This document shows, one piece after another, positions 1 through 14,400 of a stretch of DNA of 64,000 bases. The notes below the pieces were generated by a model, which was not told the DNA's origin, did no database searches, and saw only the letters and a program-made list of their open reading frames with translations. Location: contig NC_134280.1 in the NCBI RefSeq assembly GCF_949628215.1, positions 51,052,621-51,116,620 of the forward strand, written 5' to 3'. The DNA comes from Phalacrocorax aristotelis. Its lineage: Eukaryota; Chordata; Aves; Suliformes; Phalacrocoracidae. Each line of letters opens with the position of its first letter. Positions within the stretch are counted from its first letter, which is position 1. The position numbers and the translations under genes were made by a program.

Positions 1-916
1 AGGGCCCTTCTATCTACAGCCAAAAATGCCAGAGCACATTCGCAGTGACCACAGTCAGGCTGGCACCTTGCAAAACAGCAGGCAAACTTTGCCCCCATAT
101 CTGGCTTCCACGCTCCTTGCAAACTGGGCTCAGCCTGGGGAACCTGAACTTCATGCTGCGAGACCCTGTGATGACAGAACACTTCAAAACATCTCCCTCA
201 TGCCACAAAGCAACAGGCAAGCTAGTCCTCAGGCTGAGGGCATGTTATAGAGGTGTTTGGCTTTGCAAACATGGGTGGTGGCTGTACAGATTTACCTGGA
301 TGCCCACAGAGGGGAAAAAGAGAACCAAAACTCCCGATTAGCAGCAAACGTTCCTGATCTCTCATTCCAGCTCTGTTGCTGGCTTGCCGTTTACCTTCAG
401 ACAGGCTATCCACCCACAACTGGCAGTCTGAGGAACACCCTGCTCCAGCTTTCCTAAGCTTCCAGCTTAGGAAAAAGCAAGCCATGAACAAAACTAGTGC
501 AACATCTTAGCAGAGGCACCTGCCCACCACATCCTTTACCCATCCAGACCAGCGTAGTTGTCCAGAACATTGCGACAGAAGAAGAGCTGCAACAAGGCCA
601 CGGTGGAGGTGTTACATGGCACAATCCTGCAAGTCCCTGGAACTACAGCAATGTTCTACATTCTGATACTGCACACACAGTGTCGCAGCTATCCTCTCCC
701 TGGGGATTTATTCGAGATTACAGGAAATTCAGAGACCTCACTTACCTTCACACAACAGCAGTCAAGAAGGCAAAACAGAGACAGCACAGACTGGCCTTGG
801 AAATGCAGCCACCTCCACCGAGGAAAGAGAGGGCTCAGCACTTGAGAGCTTCTTTTGAGTTGGTTCAACCGACCCTCCCATCTCATGGACAACTGTCCCA
901 CCGTGTGCCAGAGGCA

Positions 917-940
917 GCTCTTTCTCTCTCTCTCTCCCCC
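917..940. repeat. Short CT-rich microsatellite
   Basis: A CTCTTTCTCTCTCTCTC run passes into a C run. It is a simple polypyrimidine tract with no sign of function. Confidence 0.8.
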
Positions 941-1630
941 CACCTCTCCAGATCTGCCTGCTGGCCTCAGTCACCAGGGCCACTTCAATGAGAAGCAAAT
1001 GAGTTACCGAAGACATCAGACAGAGATTTTACTACACCTAGCAACAGTCTCTCTGTCTGCTTGGCCTCAGCCATGCTGGGAAAAGCCAACCTAGCTGCCG
1101 ACTCCAAAGCAAGGATCAGAGTGAGTGCAGCAGCAGGTATGACTGGAAAGGAAGGGGACAAAAAAGCACTAAGGAGGTGGGGATCATCCTGTCTCTGGGC
1201 AGTAGGAACAGAAGAAAAACACCCAGTTTTCCCATGCTCTCCCCTCTGGGCTCTCCATCCTGCTGGAAGTGACAGGCTGGCCCCCCACTCCCAGTACAGT
1301 GTCATGCAACTTTGCCTGTTTTGCTGAGAAACCTTAAGCAATAACTCAAGACAACAATCATTTTCTGTTACCTCTGTGAGAGCTAAGGCTTGGTGAAAGG
1401 CCTCCAAAAGGAACTGTAAGCAGCCAGAGAAGTGCCTTCCTGACTTGGAGAGCTTGTCAAGGCCATACAACCAGAAACTTGCTTAGGTTAGTGCAGAAGC
1501 TGTTTGCCATATTGCTTAACGGGGAAGTCCCATGGAGGCCTCTCCTTGCATCAACATGAACTCTCTCCCAGATGACTCTCCCACCCCTCAGCTCTAGCCC
1601 AGGACAGCTCAGAAAACAGAGTCCATCCAG

Positions 1631-1713
1631 TTCATAGGTCAGATCACACTCCAGTTACCAGAGCCCAGTTCATAGGTTCATAGGTCACATCACACTTCAG
1701 TTGCCAGAGCCCA
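1631..1713. repeat. Imperfect tandem duplication, 37-bp unit
   Basis: Two copies of a 37-base unit beginning TTCATAGGTC and ending CAGAGCCCA lie at 1631-1667 and 1677-1713. I count 34 of 37 identical positions. The nine bases between them contain a further partial copy of the unit start (GTTCATAG). This looks like a local tandem duplication by slippage that has since diverged slightly. It has no coding capacity. Confidence 0.8.
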
Positions 1714-4700
1714 TCCCACTTCAGCCAGGCAGAAAGGTTTGCAAAAGGGCAATTGCTCAATGCCAAGCCATCTGCATTTGAGTCAGATGGAAAGACTTGA
1801 GGAGCAGGCCTCTGCCGACCTGGACCAAATACCAGATATGCCCTTCAACTTTGCATGTGTTGGGAAACTGCCCTGGATTGAGAGCCTGAAGACTGACACT
1901 CATCTTGAAGCTGGACTTGGGCATCAGCACTGGAGCACACCAAGAGGCCCCAGTGCAGATCTGGGACTGCAGAGACCTTTAGTCAAGGACAGTCCCTCTC
2001 CTGGAGGGTTTGCAGATAAACTGCAAGACGGGATGAGCGAGGACAGCTGTTAGAAGGAGAAGTGACTCACCCAGAGCTCACATGACAAATCTTGCTGTCC
2101 AAGACATCGGGGCTGCAAAGCAGGGGGAACCAGAGGGAAGGTTTCAGCAGGACAAATGAGCTTGCAGTCATCTCACTGAGAACACGTAGCAGAGTCCTTC
2201 TCCATATGAGGGCAACACATTAAAACACTCTCATAAGGGAGTAACTGCAGTGCGTTCCCTAACAGGACAGAGAGACAACAGGTCTAAAAGCGCTCACAGC
2301 ACCCCTGGCAAGACTGAGGGGAGCAAAGGAAACCCATGGCACCTGTTGGTGCTCTTCCCATCTCAATCTGCCTCCTCTCCGAGTTTTCAAAAAGGCAAGT
2401 GGGTTCTAGTGGATGAGTCTCAAGGGACCTGGCTCCCCTGCTCTGCACAAATGCTGTATCAGTCATGCTACAGCCATGCTCCCCCCTCATTCCTCTGAAT
2501 ACTTACAACACAAGTAATGAGCCTCTAAATAATGGACCGCTACTCACGCTCAAAGGCAAACTCAGTCTTGGCTCTCCATGGCTTCTACAGAAACATGGAC
2601 CAAGAGGCATAGGAGCCAGAGGGCCAAAAACCCTTTCCATGTGTCTCTCACCACAAAATCTTCAGTGAAGCGGTGATACAAGGTCAGAGCACAGCCGGAG
2701 TAGAAATTCAGGCCCAGCATTTTGCTTGAAAGTAGTGATGGGCTCCAGCCTTTGGTCTGTAGAGACCCGCAAGTCCCTACACCAATTCAAAGGGATCTGT
2801 AAAAAGTGGCTACAGAACAACTAATTTATATGCAAACACAATGAACTACATATATGTGGCAACTTCTAGAGAAAATTATTATTTAAATTAAATTAAGTTT
2901 ATAATGGCCTACATTGTTTTGCAGCTGAAGAGTCAACAGTGGAAGCACAAGCTAACTGACAGACAGTAAAACTGCCCGCACATGATCATGCTGGTGTACA
3001 AGCAAGTTTCCAGCTCAGACATCTCTAGATGACATAAGTGGGTGCTTATTGCCAGTAATGTCCCCTTCCAAGTGCCACTTAAGAAATCATGTAGTCACGC
3101 ATTGAACTGGTGTGATTCTAACTATTTTTAAACCCATCTTCCTCTGGATCAGTTCTCCATACCAGTTTTTATTAAATTACAGCTTCACAGACATGCAGGA
3201 TTAGCTGAGAAAGAGGACAGCTTCACTGAGAAGTTGGAGTCTGGCAGATGGGAGACAGAGCTGGGAAAACGAATAAGAACTTACATACAGCATTTCCTCT
3301 TCAATAATCTGTGGTGGTCAAGAAAAGCCAAAGACAACTGACAGTGACAGACAGACCAATCCTTTGATCTAGAAGGACTTGCCCCTGAGAAACTACATGG
3401 TGCAAATCCCTCACTTTGGTCCTCTGCCAAGAGACTGGCAGAGTAGAAGAAAGGTTCCCCCCTCTCAATTTAAAATAATCACCATGTACAAAGCAGTAAT
3501 TAAAAACAATCGACCAGAAGCCCAAGGGAAGGCAAGAATTGGATTCTATATCACTTGGTAGTAATGAGGCAGAGCACTGAGCTGAGGTCCTGGGGTGTGA
3601 AAGGGACCATTCATTCCCCACCAGCAACAAAACCAGGGCTCCTGGCTCTCAGCAGACCGATCTCATCTGAAAGAAAGGGGTACCAGTGGCCCTGCTGGGA
3701 GGAATAAGCATCTTTTTGGACCATATCACAGCAGTACCTCATGAGAGCAACACCCAAACACACACAGCACTGTGCCTGATCAATGCCTTGAAGTGTGTCC
3801 TCCTGGAACAGTGCCAGCTTGCTGCAGCCAAACCTGAGGCTGCAGAGGGGAAGGACTGACAGTGCAGGTCAGTGCTGTGCCTGCTGTGAACCCCCTGCTG
3901 AGAGCTGGTGCTCCTGCTGTGGGGCTAGCATGGGGCGTGGAGGATGGACCTGATGCAATTCAAGGCCTCCAAGACCCTGATGATGGCCCACAAGGTGGAG
4001 AGCTTGGCAGCAGCTGTGTCAAGGGCTGACTGCTACTGATGACCACTACCTTCATGTCACAAGATGAGTATGATCCTTCTCAGAATGCTCCATGCAGCCC
4101 TACAAAAGGCTTCTTCTCCTTGAAAGGTGGGGGAAAATACAAACTCTTCTTCTTTTGAGAAGAAAAACAACCCACAAATCCAAGTTTGCTTCCCCTAGAC
4201 TGTGTTCCTTCAGGCAGATGTTGAACAAGATGCGTGCCAGAAATAGCCCTAAGTTCAGCTACTCCAGAGCTATAAATTAAGCTCCATCCCTTCCAGCCCA
4301 GCAGCCAGCAAGGGGCCTGCTGAACCAGCTCTGACACATTGCTCCTCCCACAACACAGCGCAAGTGAAAACCAATGAAGCCGATGGGTTAAACTCCACCA
4401 GGTCAAGACTGCTTCTTCCTTCTCCAAACTCATCTAAGCCAATGAACAGAGGGAAGAGAGAGGAGGGAAAATAAAAATCCTCACTGGCTAAAAAAGCTGG
4501 CCTGGAAAATGCCCCATCTCAGTGTGTGCCAAGCGGCTGCAGCTATAAGCCAGCAGGCTGCTCCTACCCACCAAGCCAAGCAGTGCTGTTCCTGCCCCTG
4601 AAACAAAGAGCAAAAAAAAAAAAAGGATAGCAAAAAAATCACCACCTCCAGCCAGCATCTGAGGTACCCCAGCAACCATTTTTCTTCCCGCAGACTTTTT

Positions 4701-7700
4701 GCATTTTTGATTATTTCTTTTCCCTACAATGTACCCATTGGGAGCTGCACACAGGTACCTCCATACCACCAGTACAGCATATACCATCACAGCTCCTCAC
4801 CCCACTAACCACTTCCAGTACCTTCATTCAAGCATTGGGCTGTCCCAGGAACAGGCCCTAAGGACGGAGAAATAAATTTATCTGCTCCAACCTGCTGCTG
4901 ACAGACTCGTGTACATCCCCATCACGCCATGGAGATCTCAGAGACTTTTTTTTCCCTACTATGCCTCCCAGGAGGGCCAGGTCCTCAGCAGATGCAAGCC
5001 AGAAGAGCTCATCATCTCTGCTGGAGCCTGGGGACTTGGTCCCCAGCCAGCTGCAGTGAGAGGACACATTATTACAAGCACATACACACTTCTGCCCAAT
5101 TTCATGGGGTTTCCTTGCCTGTCTGCCTGTAACAGCCTCATCTTCTCAACAATGCTCCAGCACAAGCTCATGATGTCTGGAACAGTTCAGGTCTTGACGA
5201 CCCAAGCTTACTTGGGAAGGGGGAGAAACTGCAAATGAGAAAAGTAAAAAGAGGTGGGGGAGCAGGCAGGATACCTGCATCTCACTCCAACAGCTGCTTA
5301 CAGAGAACCTGACCAAGACTGGGCAAGCATATCAGCTGCTTTCCAGCACCAATCTTCCTGTTCCTCCTTCCAGCGCATGCTCACTGCAAAGAACATGATC
5401 TGTGATTATTACAGAAAGGTGAAGAAGAGAAGAAATGCAGGAAGCCTCCTTTGCATGTGTTGTGATCTTGGCCAAAATGCTTGAGTCACTGGTTTTCAAA
5501 GCAGTGCAGGACCTTACTACCCTACATGCAGGACTACGGTAACGGAGACACACGCCACCATCCTGGACTTGCAGGCTGCATCATTCCGGGGTGACAGAGC
5601 ACAAATGGCATTCATCCCCATAACCTGCATCTTCTGAAAACAAACCAACCCCAACCTGGTGGCAGGCATCCTGGCAACATCCCAAGGGACCTAGCTATGC
5701 TCTGTGCATGGCAAGACCCAGACCAGAGAAAGGGTCTGAGGACCATAGCACTGCAGAAAATGAAGCCACCTGCAACAATTTTTTTGTCCTTTCACGAGAA
5801 CTTTGCCCTTTCGCAGCCTCAGTCATGAGCAGCACCAGAATACACCAGCCACTCCCTCTGCCCAAGGATTTACCAAGGGGAAGCAAGGTAGACAGAATTA
5901 CTATCAGTACCTAGTCCATAACCTGATTGGAGCAAGGTTCAAGCACAGGTTGCTAAAGTTTATTTCTGTGTATTTCCACCTCCCAGTCTGTCTCATATCA
6001 GGCTGATGCATTCTATAGATCCTTTTCTACAGACAGCATAGAGCATAGGAAATATCCAGGGCTAGCTGTTCAGCAAACCTGCACTGAAAGCTTCCTTCCA
6101 TCTACTGCGCCTGCTGCTAGTTCCCTTCACAGCTCTGCTCATTAATAAAAATACAACACAATAAAAGACAACCGCACACATATACACCTTGCCCAGATTC
6201 CCTCCATACTGGCTGATCCTGAGTCACCACCAGCGATTAACTGTTGCCATGCACTGAGGACACGGTTATTAAATTAATAGGGGCTGCTTAACCTGGCTAC
6301 AAATATACATGAGTTCTTTGTGCCTTAGTGAGCTAATAAGGCATGTGCTAATTACATTAATTCAAACAAGCCCAGCACGCCCTGAGGGCAAAGGGAGAGA
6401 AGGGCGCAGCAAACCCAGGCTCTTTCATAATAGCTGTGCGAGAGCGGAAAGTACTTGCCTTGACACGGCTTTCAGAGGAAAAGCATAGAAGCACTGCAGC
6501 TTGCGCCCTACAGCTCACTCAACCCAGCTGCCTGGTTAACATGCAAAAAGCCTTTCTCGTTCACCCAGCCCTTGGTACAACGACAGACATGGGATCCCCT
6601 CTCTGAAGGGCCAGCCGGCTTGTCCCTTCCTACTGCTGTGGCCCAGAGCACACTGCAAGACTCAGGATGACACCCTGCTGCTGCTTTTGGACCCTGAGCC
6701 TGGGACCCTGTGGGCAGCCCCTTTCCTGCAGGGACCACATGGCACCTGCAGCCTCCAGCCACGGAGCAGCACCAGGGGCTGCAAGTCACCCTGCCATGCG
6801 GTGCTCCTCACGCAGACCTGTCTCCTCCATGTCCCAGAAGTCAGCCAGGGACAGCTTGGCTGGACAGGCAGCACACAGTAGCTGTACTCACGCTGCAGCG
6901 TGAGCGTGACCACGTTAGGGCAGTCCCAGCCAGCTCCCTAAACCTATCTGGCAATGGGGGCAGGTGGGCAGGACCGTATTGACCTCCCATGTCAAAATAG
7001 GAACTGAGCCTTCAGAAACAGGAAGAAGAAGGGGCAGACTGTGGTAGGGAGAAGCAAAAGGACAGCAAGAGAGATGCACAATCCCAGCAAGGTTCAGATT
7101 TGCTCAGAGAGGAGCCTCCTGTCTCCCCAGCCCAAGGGTAACCAGATCCCTCACCTCTGCCATTCCTGGAGAGGAATCGGGAATCCTCAGCATCAGTTAT
7201 GCTCACACTAAGGGTGCCTGTTAGGCACCGCCACCACCTCCTGCCATGCCAGGGAGGGAGAGGAACAGGAGAGGAAGTCGCATTTCTTTGCATCTCAAAG
7301 GACACGTGCTCACCAAGCACTTACCGCTACATGCGCTTGTCGATGTGAACTCTAGGGGACTGTCCCAGAGCCAAGCAAACGCGTGGGGTTTTTTCCCCTC
7401 TGTTCCCACTTCTTCCTATACCGAGTGTGCCTGGCCATCGCCGGAGGCCTGAAAAGCAACCACCTTTCTCTGGCAGCAAGGACTACGCCATGTGAATTGC
7501 AGGGTGTCTCAAAGAGAGGATCTACAATCTGGCACCAGGTGAGACCCAGGGCTGTGGAAGGGTAGTACAACACACATTGTCGTGCACAAACAGGCACTGG
7601 TACAGGGTCAGTGCAGTCTTGACAGTGGCTTGGCAGAGAAGATGCAAATATCTTCACAAAGGAAAGCATATTAGGGATTTTTAGCCCCTGGAAGGTGCAT

Positions 7701-10700
7701 CTCTCTCAAACCCCATGATTCTCTTTCCCAGCAGAGGCTGTGGTTACTCAGCCACTAGTCCGGCATAACTTCAGGCCACTGCCAAAAAGGAGGGAGCTTT
7801 TCCTTCCCCCAGCAACTAGAGGAACTCATTTCAGACCAGGCCTATTCCCAGGTTAATGCGTAACTATGGCCACACAAACGCTTGTGCTGGCACAAAAAGA
7901 GAGAGGTGGGAGTGAGAAGCGGGGCTGCCCCTCCCAGCAGCAGCCTGCAGCCTCATGGCCGTGGGCACTGGGAAAAAAAAAACCCCAAACAAACCAACAA
8001 TAAACAGGAATAAAGCAGAAGAAGAATGCCTCCAGGGAAGCCTGCAAGATAACAGCTTCTGGCCCCTAAACAGAAAGCTTTAAAAGACCTAGAAATGCAG
8101 AGGCCTGCGGGGCTATACATCAACTGATAGCTGTCACTTGGAGTCCTGAAGAGGGACTGTGCAAGCCTGGCTGGAACAGCAATGTATCCAGCAAACCCCA
8201 CACCCTGCCCCTGCAGCAAAGTCAGAGTGTCCCGAGACAGAGACAGACAGCCACCAACGTGGGTGGCAATGCTAAAATGAAACAGCACCCCAGGGTCTGA
8301 AAGGACACAAACCCTCCTGTGGCACCCTCTGGAGTTAGAGGCTGGGCTTCCCCTAAGGCAAGGTGACAGAGAAGCATCGAGCCAGAGCCACCATGCAAGC
8401 ATGCAAACACTGGTGTACAGGCTGCAAGCTCAGCTTCTCACTAGAGCCAAGACTGTATTTCAGGTGCCTTTTGTAGAAGAGACGAGACACAGAGAGTAGA
8501 CAGGACAACAAAAGGACATCTCCCAGCCTCCCAGATGCTTTGCAACAGCAGGCAGAGACCTTTCCAAGGAAGGTAGCTTTATCTCATTACTTCCCACCGC
8601 TGAAGGCAGAATTCGACTAATGCTCCCGGTACACTAGAAGAAATGCCAGTTAAATGTCATGTTAATCAATATTCTTTGCCTATCAGCCACAGGAATGGTG
8701 ACACACGACACTGCTGCTGTCAGTCCCTTTGCTGTGGGGGTACAGGAACATAGCTGCCCTGCTCCTGCATCACAACCCACATTTCTCTCCTCCCACCTCA
8801 GCTGTTTGCTTACACTAAAGCTGTTCAGATCACAGCAAAATTATTTCCTGCTAAACACACATCAGCGGCCCCACACGGGTCACGTTGCTCCTAAGGAGGT
8901 TAGCAGCTCCTCCAGGGGAACTCGTATGCACCCTGTGACAAGCAGGGGAATTGTCAAGGGGACTGCAACCACTGCCGGACAGCTTGGGAGTCTGTGGCGT
9001 AACCCATCCACCAGCTCCCTGCTCACCCAGGGTGCCGCTGCTCACCTAGAGTGCTGTGAATCAGCAGACAGCAAGGCATTCCCAGCAGGGAGACAATATA
9101 TTCAGAAGGCTACAGGCAAATGAAGACACATGCAGTCCAGCTCACCTAAACAGAGCAGAAGGAGGTGGGTAACACAAGGAAGGAAAAAGAGTGAGAGGAA
9201 AAAAGTGCAATAAATAGAACTTGGAAAGTCATTCTCTGGATATTAAATGCCTTACCTGGCTACTCTACATGCACATTGCAATGCTGCTACCTGCCAGATG
9301 TATCCACAAGAATGTACCTAACACATTAAGCATCCTCAGCAAAGTGATTCATCTTGCATTGCTTAAGATTTAGACCTATTTTTGGAAAGTTATAAAAAAA
9401 AAAGTCCCAAACAAACACGCCTGAAGCACACCTCACAGCCCTGCTCTACCTACCAGCCAACACTATCTCACCAAAGAGTGCATGCACTGTGGGAATAGAC
9501 ACTATGAATTGCTGTGCCAGTGAGCAGCGTAACAGGCATGTCGCATTGGGCAACTAACAGTGCTTTGACAGTGCAGGAACCAAACACACTGCTCTCCTTC
9601 AGAGGTCACTGGACAAGGACGTCTGGGCTCCAATGCACGATCCCCATTGGAGCCAGCTGTGGCTACTGATGTGGGAACTTGCCTGCCCCATGGCAGAGCC
9701 CACACAAGAGGTGACGCTGTACTCTGCTGCTGCCACGGTTGGTGTCAGGACCCCAGATCTGGTACCAGCTTGGGGAAACCATGTTCTCCTTCCCCTGCAA
9801 GAGCAGCAACCTCATCAGGGAAGAGAGAGAAAGGCGGTTGGCCACAGCAGCCAGACGGAGTCATCAGGGTCGCTGACCGTGAGGTGTAAATCCCCTCCCA
9901 TCCCATGTCCTTTCAGGCTACTAGCAAGTTTGTCAGCTCAAGTATATGCAAGGGAGTGTCCAAACAGCACATGCCCTCTGCCACAGGTCATCTGCTTCCA
10001 GCTCCAGACCACCTCAATTTGCAGTGCTACAGGTCTAGGCAACTGCACCAGCGTGAGAGACAACCTGGTGTCAGATCACACTGTGGCCTTCCTGCAATCT
10101 CATTCGCATGCCAAGCAACGTCTCACAAGCTACATGGCAGCTCCACAGCCTCTCTCCCATGAGCTGACCCCACATCTCTGCAAAATGGCCACAGCTCACC
10201 TCCACTAGAACAGCCCAGCAAGCGCGCGCAGCCGAACCTCACCTCAGGGTAAGTGGGAGCTCACTCCACACCAGGGACCTTGCACAGCCACAGAGTCTGA
10301 GTCAGCAGCGTGCGGATGCCTCCTGAGCACGTAGAGGCTGCAGGAGCAGCCTGCTCAGCCTCCCCAGCAGTGTGCTGGCAGGCAGCACACCGCACAGCAC
10401 ACTCGGGCACGCACCCACACACAGCTCAGCAGCGGCCTGGCATTTCTTCCCCCCTTTCAAAAGCCAAATTCAGACCATCTGTTGAACTATTTCTACAAAT
10501 CATCCCTCTTTCAGGAAGGGCCAGGGGCTGAGTTTAGATGTTCATATAGCGTCTGGCATCTCTGTAGCACTTATCACTTCAGTATCCAAGCTATTTCCCT
10601 TAAGGTCTCCGTTAGTTTTGAAGAACCAGAGTGGGGCACCAATGAACCCTCATTGTAAGTTTCTGCAAAAAAGGGAAAAAAAAGGGCATCAAAAAGGCAA

Positions 10701-10773
10701 AAGCTGCTCAGGTCATGCACACATTTGGCTGCTAACAAAGTGAGCGGGACAGTTCAGGTTAAGGGGGTCAGGC

Positions 10774-11420
10774 TGTTATAATTAATTTAGCCTTAAACGG
10801 AATTTCAATTAAAGTTTACAATTTATTGAATAGAGACAAGCAAGCAGCGCTGGATGCACGGGGGATCCTTCCACCTAACGTGCATACCGTCATACAATAC
10901 TACAGGGTTTATATTCAGTTACTTAATTAATAACAATTAGTAAAAACACGCCTAAGTTTACACTCATTGGTCAGTGATAAGCATCCCACTTGCCGTTGGT
11001 CAGCCGTAGTTAAATTAGCCACGCTTGCCATGTAGATTAGCACGCATGCTCTTTACAGGTTGGGGGGGGCAAGTCTTTTTGGTCCTGAATTGGGTCGGTG
11101 GTCGCAATCTCCCCCTGCCGGAATTACCTTTCCCCCAGTTTTCATGCTTCAGTGCCTTCTGAGCCAAGAAGTTCCCTGTTATCACCACTGGCTGATTTGT
11201 GGCCTTCCCCATCTTGGCGCTCTCCTTTGTATCAGGATGCTTCCACTGTTAGCAACAAATCGCCAATCAACATTCCAATCATTAAGACAGTTAGCAAGTC
11301 AATTGAACGGCCCTCGGTTACACAAGCACGAACAGCTACATATTGACACGAATCAGATGAACACATTTTACAAGGCCAACACAATGTGTTTTATGACCTT
11401 TAAAAAAAACTACTACCCTT
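10774..11420 (-). mobile_element. Probable solitary LTR of an avian endogenous retrovirus (fossil)
   Basis: This AT-rich block differs sharply from its surroundings. Read on the minus strand, it ends in AATTATAACA (10774 side), preceded by an AATAAA signal at 10822-10827 and by a stretch resembling the R-U5 part of avian ERV LTRs (the CAGCGCTGGATGCACGGGGG part at about 10845). No gag, pol or env remnant lies next to it, so it is best read as a solo LTR. The right boundary is uncertain by perhaps 100 bases, and no target-site duplication could be fixed. Class (ERVL- or ERVK-like) and age are undetermined; it looks moderately old. Confidence 0.5.
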
Positions 11421-14400
11421 AGAAAACAGCCTTCATAAACAACAGCTGCTCCCAAAGGATGAGATGAACCAACAAGTGCTCCTGTTGCCCTACAGAGAAG
11501 AGCTCAGCTTACCCAGGGCATGGAAAAGGAAGCTACCCCCAATCTTGAGAAAGCCAACCCAAAATGAAAAAGGAAAATGAAGCACCCAGAAGGAGAGACT
11601 ATTTACTACATCAGACCATACCTTCTGCAACAGCTGCCATTGCTATTGCATACAAGTGGCAAAACCCTGGAAGTGCTGCTGTCCCTATCTGACTGTAGGG
11701 GACAGGTCAGAGACAGACATTTTACTGCTTACCCAAGGTCGTGCTCTGAAACTGTGGCAAAGGAGAACGCAGTACTCAAATTTACAGTTAGTCCCTAACA
11801 TATCCTATCCCTAAAACATGCTCTTTTTTTCCCTTTTTATAAATTCCTAACTATCACAGAGCAAAGAGCACAGCACTGAACAGGGCACCAAACAAGCTCC
11901 CAGCCTGCACGCAGCCTTGGAGAAGGTGTTTCCATCCCACCTTACCCAGCAGGCAACAGGGAGCCACCCTTGTCTCCTCTGCCAAGGTGCACAGGCAGCA
12001 CACCCATCACAGGCAGTAAGGGGTCAGACACCGCAGCGACAAGGACACAGTAATCGGCAGCAATAGAAGTGACAGATGTGCTGGTCCAGACTAAGCACAC
12101 CACATGCTACCGCCTCCTTCCACACATTTATCTGCACAAAGCCAGTGCTCGCCCTGGCTAGGTTTCACATCACACAGCACAGTCCCTCGAAAGATCATGG
12201 CTACTGGAATGGCTTCTTGCTTGATCCAAACTAAGAGCTCACCCACTACTACAATGACTTGCTTAAAGTCCCATCTTTCTGCTCTAATTAAAAAGGAAAA
12301 GCACACAACTTCTGTCTTCCCAAAGGCCTCCTCCAAGACAGTTAGTCACTCAATGCAGCAGCACCGCTGTCCGGTATAAGAGTAAATTTTCCTTCATCCT
12401 CCCTCTCCCCACTTTGTCCATGAAGGTCCTCATAGTTGGGACAGCCTTTAAATCAAGAGCATGAGCCCCAACCATGGAGCCAAACTCCAGGTGGGGCAGG
12501 CACAGTTTTGATGGGCCTTCATTCATCTCCAGCTGCTCAAATTCATGCCATTCTAGGAAACTCAGCTACATCAAAACCAACCTCTCTCCTCCTGGCCTCT
12601 GGATAAATGCTGCAGACCCAGGAAAGAAAAAAATCCAGACATCTCTCCTGATAAGGCACATGCCAGCATCAGCACTAGAGAAAGGAGCAGGGCACAGGCA
12701 GGTTTGACAAGGCATAGCCACCCACCTGCAACAGCACCACCAAAATGAGAACAAGAACCAGTTTTGAAAAGGTTTAACAAAATAAACGTAAGACTGCATT
12801 CCTGTGAGCAGCTCACGACAGGCTGTGTTAAATCAAGAGCAACAGAGATCCCACAAATTAAATAAACGGTATCCCATAACATTTCTCCTGACACAGAACA
12901 AGCATTGGTGCCTGGGTGCCTTTCTCTTCCCTGAGCAAATAATCTCTGTGTGGGAAGCCCTCCTAAGACAGCAAGTATTCAAAGCTCTTATATTTGCAGA
13001 TGCATAAGAGAAAACTGCCAGACAGAAATCCAAACCACCCAGAGTAACAAGGTCTTTTCATTGGGTTTGTCTGGGGTTTTGCCTTGTCTTTGAAAGCTTT
13101 TGTACCCCGTTATTTTATCTTCTCAACAACTAGAACTACCTGGCAATCAATACTGCAAGGTTAAAGCAACACCCAGTTCTGCATTGGACAGCTCAATCCA
13201 CCTCCTCCTTCCTCCTATCTTTACGCTGGAAGGCAAACAAAAGAGGCCAGAAAAAAATTATTTATCTGTTGTTAGGATTAGCTGGAGCAACACAGCGTTA
13301 GCTCTAGCAACCCGCCATGTTGTTAGCTGATACGGCCAAATGACAGTCCCCACTCTGATCAGGCACAGGCCAGAGGACTCAGCCTTGCAGAAGGAAGTCT
13401 TCATCAAATCACAGTGCCAGGGAAGCCAAAACACTGTCCTCTTACACTTCAGGTGCCTCCTCAGCAGAGAAGAGATGCTTGCAGTCACTTCCTCTCTCTC
13501 AACACAGACAGACAAGGCAACTGACTCTGGCAAGGCTAGAGTCCATGCAGCCATTTATGAGAAATGCAAAATAGAACATACACGGAGTATGTTCAAGAGT
13601 AAAAAATAAAAACAATGCACTGGCTCACATAGACGCATCTGTAGCTTGTTTGCCATGATAAGTAACCGATAACTCCAGCTCTCCTAACTTTCTGGTACTA
13701 CAGATGTTTCGATACTTCTAAGAAAGCCTAAATGTGCAATACTGAGCATCAAAGCAGGCTTTTGCATTCCTGAGAATACAGATAAGGGTTTAGGTGAACA
13801 CACACACAGATGTAAGAGGAATAATAACCAGTCCTTATGTACCTGCAGTAGCAGAAGGCAGGATGCTGCAACTGGGCAGATCCTTCCCCATCCTGCACTG
13901 CTGCTGTTGAAGGAGTAGCACAGGCACTTCTCCTTAGACAGTACTGCAGATTTAAACGGAGGAACAGAGGCAGCTGGGAGGTAAGTGTGTCAGGCTGGAA
14001 GCTTAACAGGACCTTAACAAACTTGTGACAGGCTAAAGAGGCTGTGTGCCCCGGCTCTTCCTGTAGGTCAAGGGCTCCCACATGGTGGCCCAACCTCACC
14101 TGGTGCAAACTAAATTTGCTCCACTGCCCCTGCCAGAGCTGCATAAACTTACTCCAGTCAAAGGCCAGCCATGCACAGCTCTGGGACACCACCAAAATGC
14201 CAGCAGCTGTGTAGAAGCTTTATTCTAGGGAAAAAGAAAAATAAACAAACAAAAAAAAAATAGGAAAAAAACCCACTCTGAAAAAGGACAACCAGGAACA
14301 AGGCAGGCTTAGGCAAAATGTGTCTCTGTTCTGAAACAGCCTAGAAAAGAGGAAACTGCAGAAACTCCCTTCATAGGACATCAGCATCCTACCATAATGC

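Larger units (their letters stand above)
1..10773. other. Non-coding stretch, probably first intron of a minus-strand gene
   Basis: I see no exon that I recognise on either strand here. The open frames are short, overlap on both strands and show no conserved domain. A consensus splice donor and CpG island on the minus strand near 17.5 kb suggest that this stretch is the large first intron of a minus-strand gene whose coding exons lie beyond the left edge. Small repeats inside it are listed separately. The segment at about 3.73-4.07 kb differs in texture (GC-richer, CTG/CAG-rich) but I could not assign it to a repeat family or gene. The intron assignment is inference. Confidence 0.4.

Noticed and set aside
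9633-10208. 191-codon plus-strand open frame
   Set aside because: Overlapping frames on both strands, no domain and no promoter; treated as chance.
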